Assembly: GCA_905203475.1 (NCBI GenBank)
Contig: CAJKWD010000045.1
Span: 1 to 6,239 of the forward strand
DNA: 6,239 nucleotides
DNA from: an uncultured Acholeplasmataceae bacterium
Lineage (GTDB): Bacteria > Bacillota_I > Bacilli_A > RF39 > UBA660
Reading direction: 5' to 3'
A program made the position numbers and the translations under genes. Each line of letters opens with the position of its first letter. Position 1 is the first letter of the stretch. Under the pieces are notes generated by a model. The model did no database searches. It was not told where the DNA came from and saw only the letters and a list, made by a program, of their open reading frames with translations. Positions 1-4,469 of the stretch are shown here, piece after piece.

Positions 1-532
1 GCCATTCAGCAGAAAAAGCAGCCCCCATGTAAAGTCCATCCAGCCACATCTGATCGGGATAAATATCTTTATGGAAAAAACATCCTTTTGCATCGCCCGA
101 CTGAATACGAGAATAATCATTCACCAAGTAATCATGCAAGAAATCAGCAGCTTTCTTATAACGGCTTGCATTATCCGTTCCATTTTGCTTGTCAAGTTCT
201 TTTTCCCGCTTATACAAAGCAAAAAGAACTTTTCCTGAATTTATATTGTCAATATTTCCTTTTTTAAAATTCTTAAACGTACCATCCGGATTAATGGCAT
301 TATCCGCATATTCTTTTGCCCACTGATAATAGTTACCAGTCCAGTCAGCATATTGATACTGCTCACATAAATTAAGAAGAGATTTAGCTACAAGACCGTT
401 TACATAATCCCATGACTTTCCATGAGTCCATTGTTTACCTTGTGATTGTGCCATTTCCTGCGAATAACGTTGTTGTGCTGTTGCAGAAACTGATGCCAAA
501 AACAAGCATACAGAAAAAAATAATGTTTTCAT
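1..532 (-). CDS. Partial GH105/GH88-type unsaturated rhamnogalacturonyl hydrolase (N-terminal half)
   Basis: Reading leftward from the ATG at 532-530 gives 177 uninterrupted codons that run off the window edge, so the C-terminal half is missing (family members are usually about 370-400 residues). Residues 1-19 form a signal peptide with a likely cut after SATA, followed by QQ, a style common in Bacteroidota. Mature features are Trp/Tyr-rich helices (WDYVNGLVAKSLL, YYQWAKEYADNA), typical of the alpha/alpha six-barrel of this family, and the signature QMWLDGLYMGAAF at 161-173, where D165 aligns with the catalytic Asp region. Known family role: removal of the unsaturated galacturonyl end residue from oligosaccharides made by pectin (rhamnogalacturonan I) lyases, here probably in the periplasm. 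There is no clear Shine-Dalgarno site, which also fits Bacteroidota. Codon use (CGG, CTG, GGC, CCC) and G+C (51 of the first 120 bases, against 27 of 120 at 1981-2100) differ from everything to the right. GH88 rather than GH105 cannot be fully excluded. Confidence 0.85.
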   Translation of the reverse strand, partial: MKTLFFSVCLFLASVSATAQQRYSQEMAQSQGKQWTHGKSWDYVNGLVAKSLLNLCEQYQYADWTGNYYQWAKEYADNAINPDGTFKNFKKGNIDNINSGKVLFALYKREKELDKQNGTDNASRYKKAADFLHDYLVNDYSRIQSGDAKGCFFHKDIYPDQMWLDGLYMGAAFSAEW

Positions 533-572
533 ATTGAAGATTTTCCAAAAAATTCTTATATTATAATTAGTT

Positions 573-578
573 TATAAT
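573..578 (+). promoter_or_regulatory. -10 element candidate for the adhesin gene
   Basis: A perfect TATAAT lies 37 bases before the ATG at 615, predicting a transcript start near 585 and a leader of about 30 bases. No acceptable -35 hexamer lies 16-18 bases upstream and there is no TG extension, so support is moderate. A second TATAAT at 562-567 is an alternative. If the contig is joined just to the left, the true -35 may be absent from this assembly. Confidence 0.4.
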
Positions 579-582
579 ATTA

Positions 583-593
583 CCCAACTTGGG
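583..593. repeat. 11-base palindrome CCCAACTTGGG at the predicted transcript start
   Basis: CCCAA and TTGGG are exact inverted copies around a central C. The site sits about five bases after the -10 candidate, where repressor operators often lie. It is one of the few G+C-rich spots in the gap. Binding by a regulator is inference only; it could equally be chance. Confidence 0.3.
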
Positions 594-602
594 AATAATA
601 AG

Positions 603-610
603 AAAGGTGA
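603..610 (+). promoter_or_regulatory. Ribosome binding site AAAGGTGA
   Basis: A strong Shine-Dalgarno match ends four bases before the ATG at 615 and fixes that start. The same AGGTGA-type site recurs before the genes at 3754 and 6224, with a shorter GGTGAT form before 4284, tying this gene to the Gram-positive genome rather than to the Bacteroidota-like gene on its left. Confidence 0.75.
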
Positions 611-614
611 TAAT

Positions 615-1277
615 ATGAAAAAATATTTAAAATTAGTTGCATTTGTATTTTGCTTTGCAATGTGTTCTTGTTTATTAACAACTGGAGTAAACGCAGCAAC
701 CAAAACCTTGTCAGTCGTATTTTTGGAGACAAATAGTTCCGATCCTTCTGGTGTATCAGAAAGTTTAGATGCAAAATATAATGTTTGGGTTGAAGGAGGA
801 GCTACGTTTGAATCGTTATCTAAAATGTCTTTTGGAAATCAGATTGTATTTTGTATTGAACCAACCATTTTAACAGAAAATGGAGAAATGTATGAAACTG
901 GTGATATTACTAAAAAATTAACCAAAGATATGCAAGAACGTTTAGAGGAAATTTCATATGTAGGTTATGGATATAATGGTGATACTTCTTATGAAATGTT
1001 AGGAGCAACACAAATTCGTATGTGGCAAGAACAAGGTTATAAAGTAAATTATATTCATGCAGATTTACAAAAGAAGATTGATCAAATTAATGAAAGATTG
1101 AAAATGTTTGATAAAAACCCATCTTTTAATGGTAAAACAGTTCAATTTGATGTCTTAAAAACAGGAAAGGAAAATGCTGAATCATTAGTCGATACCAATC
1201 AAGTATTTTCTCAATTCAATAAGAATATAAAAGCAAGCGCAAAATATGCTGTAAATGGAAATAACTTATTCATTTGA
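615..1277 (+). CDS. Thioester-domain surface adhesin, N-terminal part (secretion signal and Cys-Gln domain)
   Basis: 220 codons. Residues 1-27 are a signal peptide (KK, hydrophobic core, cut after GVNA). The rest resembles the thioester (TQXA-type) domain of Gram-positive surface proteins. C80 in VFCIEP and Q133 in GATQIRMW are the expected pair that forms an internal Cys-Gln thioester, and YVGYGYNG at 115-122 fits the segment between them. In known members this bond reacts with host amines and attaches the bacterium covalently. Residues from about 175 on (VDTNQVFSQFNKNIKA) look like the start of the linker that normally follows this domain. The reading frame then stops at a TGA whose last seven codons disagree with the family pattern, because the true continuation is in the next frame. 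The start is set by the ribosome binding site at 603-610. The domain assignment rests on motif recognition, not a database search. Confidence 0.8.
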   Translation: MKKYLKLVAFVFCFAMCSCLLTTGVNAATKTLSVVFLETNSSDPSGVSESLDAKYNVWVEGGATFESLSKMSFGNQIVFCIEPTILTENGEMYETGDITKKLTKDMQERLEEISYVGYGYNGDTSYEMLGATQIRMWQEQGYKVNYIHADLQKKIDQINERLKMFDKNPSFNGKTVQFDVLKTGKENAESLVDTNQVFSQFNKNIKASAKYAVNGNNLFI

Positions 1278-1791
1278 TTTAATTGATCCAAGTGATGTTG
1301 GAACATCTGTAGCTTTTGTTAGTAATTCTGGAAAACAAACAGTTGCTGAATTTAAAATGAGTAATCCACATCGTGTTACTGTAAAATATACAACAGAAAA
1401 AGCAAAAGTAACTATTTCTAAAACTGATATTACAACGGGTGAAGAACTTGCTGGAAGCCATTTATCTATTACAGATAAAGAAACTGGAAAAGTAATTGAA
1501 GAATGGATTTCTGATGGTAAGATTCACGAAATTGATGGTGACAAATTTGTCGATGGAAAAGAATATATTTTACACGAAGATACAGCTCCAGAGGGATATC
1601 AAGTATCACAAGATATTACATTTACTTATGATGAAGAAGGAATGGAATTAATCGTGATGAAAGATGAAAGAATTGTAGAAAACCCTGAAACAGGACTTAG
1701 TTTCCCATATATGATGTTAGGTGGAGGAGCTATACTTGCTGTTGGTGGAGTTATCTATCTCATGAAGAAAAATAAATTTAAATCAATTTAA
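1255..1791 (+). CDS. Thioester-domain surface adhesin, C-terminal part (SpaA/Cna-B-like domain and sortase anchor)
   Basis: 178 codons counted from an ATG at 1255 that has no good ribosome binding site and is probably only an internal Met. It begins in a beta-rich linker (ITYSFDLIDPSDVG). Residues about 46-140 form a SpaA/Cna-B-like prealbumin-type domain: K56 in ISKTDITTGE, E108 in LHEDTAPEGY and D137 in VMKDE match the Lys, catalytic Glu and Asn/Asp acceptor of an internal isopeptide bond. The sorting signal follows: NPETG at 143-147, a membrane span at about 149-170 and a basic tail KKNKFK. The family role is a stiff stalk holding the adhesive head away from the wall, with sortase joining the Thr to peptidoglycan. 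Asn instead of Leu in the pentapeptide is unusual. No sortase gene is in the window. A terminator follows directly. Confidence 0.8.
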   Translation: MEITYSFDLIDPSDVGTSVAFVSNSGKQTVAEFKMSNPHRVTVKYTTEKAKVTISKTDITTGEELAGSHLSITDKETGKVIEEWISDGKIHEIDGDKFVDGKEYILHEDTAPEGYQVSQDITFTYDEEGMELIVMKDERIVENPETGLSFPYMMLGGGAILAVGGVIYLMKKNKFKSI

Positions 1792-1798
1792 TAATAAC

Positions 1799-1834
1799 AG
1801 TACTATTTTTAACACAAGAATAGTACTTTTTTTT
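1799..1834 (+). terminator. Intrinsic terminator after the adhesin gene
   Basis: AGTACTATT (1799-1807) pairs exactly with AATAGTACT (1819-1827) around an 11-base loop, and a run of eight T follows from 1827. It begins eight bases after the adhesin stop codon. The T-run ends only seven bases before the next promoter element. Confidence 0.8.
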
Positions 1835-1840
1835 GTTTTG

Positions 1841-1849
1841 TGTTACAAT
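1841..1849 (+). promoter_or_regulatory. Extended -10 promoter (TGTTACAAT) for the YgjP-M23 operon
   Basis: TG, one base, then TACAAT (1844-1849) is an extended -10 element, which needs little or no -35; none is visible. The expected transcript start seven bases after the hexamer is 1856, exactly the A of the chosen ATG, so the mRNA would have no leader. Confidence 0.55.
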
Positions 1850-1855
1850 ATATTT

Positions 1856-2500
1856 ATGATGAATTTAGAAGCAAAAATACATGGGACAACTTATCCTGTT
1901 GTGATAGAGAAGAAAAAAAATAAAAACACCTATATACGTGTGAATCAGAACTTTGAAATATATGTTACAACATCTTACTTTACAACAGGAAAAGCAATTT
2001 TAAAATTAATTAAAGAAAATGAAAATGCAATATATAAAATGATAGAAAAGAAAAGAAAGGAACAAGAACGCGAAAAAAAATTTTATTATTTGGGACAAGA
2101 ATATGAAATTTATGTTATGCCTACTAATCGTGATGTAGAAATTTATGATCATACAATTATGATTCCTTCTGAAAAGAAATTACAGAATTTTTTAAAAAAG
2201 CAAATGAAGGAATTATTTACAGAACATTATGATTATTGGTATCAACAATTTGAAGAACCAATTCATAAACCAAAATTGAAATTTCGTAAAATGAAGACGA
2301 GATGGGGTGTTTGTAATCGTCGTGATGATAGTATTACTCTAAATACGAGATTGTTAGAATATGATACCAAATATCTAGATTATGTCATCATTCATGAATT
2401 ATCTCATTTGGTTCATTTTGATCATTCCAAAGCATTTTGGGAAGTAGTTAGTAAATACTGTCCAGATTATCAAATACTTAGAAAAGAAATGAGGGAATAG
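1856..2500 (+). CDS. YgjP-family metal-dependent hydrolase (DUF45/WLM-like zinc protein)
   Basis: 214 residues from the ATG at 1856. The C-terminal half holds the family signature: RWGVCN at 149-154, then HELSH at 170-174 and H180 in FDHSKAFW, giving three predicted zinc ligands (H170, H174, H180) and the catalytic E171. The N-terminal part is a beta-rich region followed by a charged helix (about 50-74). The length is close to that of E. coli YgjP, which has been described as a UTP pyrophosphatase; the role in Gram-positive bacteria is not settled, and a proteolytic role like SprT/WLM relatives is also possible. It has no signal peptide, so it should be cytosolic. A TTG at 1838 extends the frame by six codons but lies across the promoter and has no ribosome binding site. 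The ATG at 1859 is the next alternative. The stop is one base before the next gene, so the two form an operon. Confidence 0.85.
   Translation: MMNLEAKIHGTTYPVVIEKKKNKNTYIRVNQNFEIYVTTSYFTTGKAILKLIKENENAIYKMIEKKRKEQEREKKFYYLGQEYEIYVMPTNRDVEIYDHTIMIPSEKKLQNFLKKQMKELFTEHYDYWYQQFEEPIHKPKLKFRKMKTRWGVCNRRDDSITLNTRLLEYDTKYLDYVIIHELSHLVHFDHSKAFWEVVSKYCPDYQILRKEMRE
2491..2496 (+). promoter_or_regulatory. Shine-Dalgarno site GAGGGA deciding a GTG start
   Basis: The site lies inside the last codons of the upstream gene, five bases before the GTG at 2502. It supports GTG as the real start and indicates translational coupling between the two genes. Confidence 0.65.
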
Positions 2501-2501
2501 T

Positions 2502-3692
2502 GTGAAGAAAAAAATATTTTGTTGTATATTGATTTTAGGTTTTATCAGTTTTTCTTTTCCAATGACAGGAAATGCGAAAACAGTTCGAGATTTGATGAAT
2601 GAATTAAACGCATTAGAAGCACAAGATCAACAAAATAAACAAGATAAGTCTTTGACACAAGATCAAATTAATCAAACGAATCAAAATATTAACCAAATTA
2701 ATGAAACAATTACGAAAGCTCGAGAAGAAGTAGAAAATCTATCTGTTGAAATTAAAGAGTTAGATAAGAAAATTGATGATAAAGATGAAGAAATTAAAAA
2801 ATTAATGAATTTTTTACAAATATCAAATGGTGAAAATGCCTATTTAGAGTATGCATTTGGAGCTAAAGATTTTACAGATTTTATCTATCGTATGGCAATC
2901 TCTGAACAGTTGGCGAAATACAATGATACATTAATGACAGATTTTAATCAGATGATTGTAGATAATAAAGAAAAACAAAAAGAATTAAAAAATCAACAAG
3001 TTGTATTAAAAGAACAAAAAGAAAAATTAAATACAGAGCTTGCTAAACTTGGAGAAAAGATGTCTAGTTTAAATTCTACATCAATTACATTGGCAGAAGA
3101 TATTAAGTTACAAAAAGAAATTGTTCAAATGTATCGTGATCTAGGATGTAAAGATGATGATGATATCGATGTATGTGGACGTAATATGTTACCACCTGGA
3201 ACTTCTTTTTTAAGACCAATGGTATCTGGACATGTTACAAGTGAGTGGGGAAGTCGTTGGGGAACTTTCCACGAGGGAATTGATATGTCTACTTCTCCAA
3301 CTACGAATGTACCAGTTTATTCTTCTGCTGTAGGTATTGTTGCAGCCATCCGTACAAGACAACCATGTGGAGGAAATATGGTATTAGTTCACCATAATAT
3401 TAACGGAAAGACTTATACAGCTATGTATGCTCATTTAAGAACAATTACTGTTTCAAAAGGTCAAAGAGTTACCCAAAATACACAGATTGGTACTATGGGT
3501 GGAGATCCAAATGTTGAAACATTTGATAGTTGTTCTACAGGAGCACATCTTCACTTTACAGTTTCTACGGGATTATATGCAACAGATTATTCTAGTTGGG
3601 ATACATTAATTGATCGTAGTATAAATCCACGTAGTGTATGTAATTTCCCAGCAGTTGGTGTTACATTTAACAATCGTTCTGTGAAGTATTAA
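2502..3692 (+). CDS. Secreted M23 peptidoglycan hydrolase with N-terminal coiled coil (PcsB/EnvC-like)
   Basis: 396 residues from GTG. Residues 1-25 are a signal peptide (cut after GNA). Residues about 28-105 and 145-215 are long, Gln/Asn/Lys/Glu-rich coiled coils with repeats such as INQTNQNINQINETI. Between them YLEYAFGAKDFTDFIYRM (114-131) matches the helical segment of PcsB/EnvC-type proteins that interacts with the FtsEX division complex. The C-terminal M23 endopeptidase domain (about 232-396) is complete: H257 and D261 (HEGID), H311 (YAHLRT) and H349/H351 (AHLHF) supply the zinc ligands and catalytic His. The expected role is cutting peptidoglycan cross-links at the septum, held inactive by the coiled coil until FtsEX signals. 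Unusually, the mature part has five Cys (216, 225, 289, 344, 380), suggesting disulfides. It is the second gene of an operon with the YgjP-type gene. The class is certain; the PcsB role is inferred, and FtsEX is not in the window. Confidence 0.9.
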   Translation: MKKKIFCCILILGFISFSFPMTGNAKTVRDLMNELNALEAQDQQNKQDKSLTQDQINQTNQNINQINETITKAREEVENLSVEIKELDKKIDDKDEEIKKLMNFLQISNGENAYLEYAFGAKDFTDFIYRMAISEQLAKYNDTLMTDFNQMIVDNKEKQKELKNQQVVLKEQKEKLNTELAKLGEKMSSLNSTSITLAEDIKLQKEIVQMYRDLGCKDDDDIDVCGRNMLPPGTSFLRPMVSGHVTSEWGSRWGTFHEGIDMSTSPTTNVPVYSSAVGIVAAIRTRQPCGGNMVLVHHNINGKTYTAMYAHLRTITVSKGQRVTQNTQIGTMGGDPNVETFDSCSTGAHLHFTVSTGLYATDYSSWDTLIDRSINPRSVCNFPAVGVTFNNRSVKY

Positions 3693-3712
3693 AGAAACAT
3701 TGTTTCTTTTTT
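3691..3712 (+). terminator. Intrinsic terminator overlapping the M23 gene stop codon
   Basis: AAAGAAAC (3691-3698) pairs with GTTTCTTT (3702-3709) around a three-base loop, ending in a T-run. The stem starts within the TAA stop. It is weak because it is A/T-rich, so some read-through is likely. Confidence 0.6.
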
Positions 3713-3721
3713 CCTGTGAAA

Positions 3722-3730
3722 TGTTATAAT
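3722..3730 (+). promoter_or_regulatory. Extended -10 promoter (TGTTATAAT) for the lipoprotein operon
   Basis: TG, one base, then a perfect TATAAT (3725-3730). A possible -35, TTGTTT at 3700-3705, is 19 bases away, rather long, and lies inside the preceding terminator. The predicted transcript start is near 3737, giving a leader of about 17 bases that contains the AGAAGGTGA ribosome binding site (3741-3749). Confidence 0.65.
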
Positions 3731-3753
3731 GGAAAAAGACAGAAGGTGAAGTT

Positions 3754-4239
3754 ATGAAATATATATCCTTCTTGATCATTTTATGTATTTTACTGACAGG
3801 ATGTGGAAAAGAAGAGAAAGTTTCTAAAGAAGCCCAAACATATCAACATATTGTAGAAAAATTAAAAGCTCAATCTTTTCAAAATGAAGATTTACCGTGT
3901 CATTTAGAAGTCAGTTTAGAAGAATCTAAAAGCGGAGAACTTATGTATACAGTGACATTAGATGAACCAAAAGAAGAAATGCATCAAGTAAGAGCAGTAT
4001 TTATTTCTTTAAAAGAAAAAGAGAATAGTTATCCAAGTATTGGTATTTTTGACGATCGTTTAAATATGATTCCAAATCAAGTTGATCAAAGTAAAAACAT
4101 GGTAAAGGGAATTGTATTGGTAGGTTATTTAAAAACATCAAAAAAGCCAAAAGAATATCATGATACATTTCGTCTTTATTTAAATTATAAGACTAAGGAT
4201 CAAAAAACAAAGACCGTATATTATGAGAAAAAAATATGA
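3754..4239 (+). CDS. Lipoprotein of unknown function
   Basis: 161 residues. Residues 1-16 form a short lipoprotein signal peptide with lipobox LLTGC, so C17 should be lipid-modified and the protein held on the outer face of the membrane. The mature part is hydrophilic and Lys/Glu-rich: a helical stretch (about 24-41) is followed by alternating beta-like segments (CHLEVSLEE, LMYTVTLDEP, AVFISLKEK, MVKGIVLVGYL, FRLYLNYKT), suggesting one small beta domain. I do not recognise the family. The start is fixed by the ribosome binding site AGAAGGTGA. It is first in an apparent operon with cse60 and the MurJ-type flippase, since no terminator lies between them, which hints at a cell-envelope role but does not prove it. 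It ends in TGA, with TAG following in frame three codons later. Confidence 0.8.
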   Translation: MKYISFLIILCILLTGCGKEEKVSKEAQTYQHIVEKLKAQSFQNEDLPCHLEVSLEESKSGELMYTVTLDEPKEEMHQVRAVFISLKEKENSYPSIGIFDDRLNMIPNQVDQSKNMVKGIVLVGYLKTSKKPKEYHDTFRLYLNYKTKDQKTKTVYYEKKI

Positions 4240-4283
4240 CAAATTTAGTATTGCAATTTTGATATGCTGAATTTGGTGATAAT

Positions 4284-4454
4284 ATGAAAGTAAAAGTCAT
4301 TGATGAAGGGCATGAAAAAGATTTAGAAGCATCTGTAAATCAGTTTTTAAGCGAATTAAAAGGGGAAGTATTGGATATGAAATTTCAAGTAGCAGTAGCT
4401 GTTTCAGGAGAAGATCAGATTTATTGCTTTTCAGTATTAATACTTTATCAATAG
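4284..4454 (+). CDS. cse60: Cse60-family small protein
   Basis: 56 residues from an ATG preceded by GGTGAT (4275-4280). The sequence follows the pattern I know for Cse60/DUF2758: MKVKVIDEGHEKDLEASVNQ at the start, a short helix (FLSELKG), a strand (FQVAVAVS) and the ending EDQIYCFSVLILYQ, with the hallmark QIYCFS at 45-50. In Bacillus subtilis, Cse60 is a small acidic protein made during sporulation under sigma E; its biochemical function is not known to me. It has no signal peptide, so it is probably cytosolic. It lies 44 bases after the lipoprotein gene and 15 before the flippase gene and is probably co-transcribed with them. A weak extended -10 (TGATATGCT, 4260-4268) could give it its own promoter. 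Its shortness makes it easy to miss in automatic annotation. The family call is from memory of the motif. Confidence 0.8.
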   Translation: MKVKVIDEGHEKDLEASVNQFLSELKGEVLDMKFQVAVAVSGEDQIYCFSVLILYQ

Positions 4455-4469
4455 TAAAGGTTGTGAGTT

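Larger units (their letters stand above)
533..602. other. Probable taxonomic/compositional junction
   Basis: The Bacteroidota-like gene starts at 532 and reads left. The first unmistakably Gram-positive signal (the AAAGGTGA ribosome binding site) begins at 603. The change of origin must therefore lie in this AT-rich divergent gap. No inverted repeat, direct duplication or integrase gene is visible that would explain a natural insertion. The exact breakpoint cannot be set from sequence alone because both sides are AT-rich here. Confidence 0.5.
615..1791 (+). pseudogene. Wall-anchored thioester (Cys-Gln) adhesin gene, interrupted by a +1 frameshift
   Basis: The frames 615-1277 and 1255-1791 together form one complete surface adhesin: signal peptide, thioester domain, linker, SpaA/Cna-B-like domain and sorting signal. 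Neither half works alone, since the first would be secreted without an anchor and the second lacks a secretion signal. The shift is tightly bracketed: frame 1 has a TAA at 1252-1254 and frame 0 has a TGA at 1275-1277. Removing one base between them restores a protein of about 391 residues. The lesion is either a real inactivating mutation or an assembly or sequencing indel. The clean domain order and intact active residues on both sides argue that it is recent or artificial. Confidence 0.8.

Noticed and set aside
534..562. Promoter TTGAAG, 17 bases, TATATT pointing right
   Set aside because: Its -35 would sit at the very start of the Bacteroidota-like gene, on the other side of the suspected join, and neither hexamer is a close match.
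580..774. Minus-strand open frame of 64 codons
   Set aside because: It lies opposite the well-supported start and signal peptide of the adhesin gene, has low-complexity content and no ribosome binding site, so it is a shadow frame.
1275..1277. TGA read as a sense codon (Mollicutes-like code)
   Set aside because: Reading through does not restore the frame and meets another TGA four codons on (1287-1289). Trp is written TGG throughout the long genes, and the lipoprotein gene ends in TGA.
1269..1280. Programmed +1 frameshift at ATT-TGA, like the release factor 2 gene
   Set aside because: The P-site codon ATT re-pairs poorly after a +1 slip, there is no Shine-Dalgarno-like stimulator just upstream, and the TGA is followed by T rather than C. 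A plain indel is simpler.
1279..1461. Minus-strand open frame of 60 codons
   Set aside because: It is antisense to the SpaA/Cna-B-like part of the adhesin, whose plus-strand motifs are clear, and it has no initiation signals.
1838..1855. TTG start extending the YgjP-type protein by six residues
   Set aside because: The TTG lies across the promoter element, so it would not be on the mRNA, and no ribosome binding site precedes it.
4240..4283. Terminator between the lipoprotein and cse60 genes
   Set aside because: Only a short AAATT/AATTT match is present, without a stable stem or a T-run after it.
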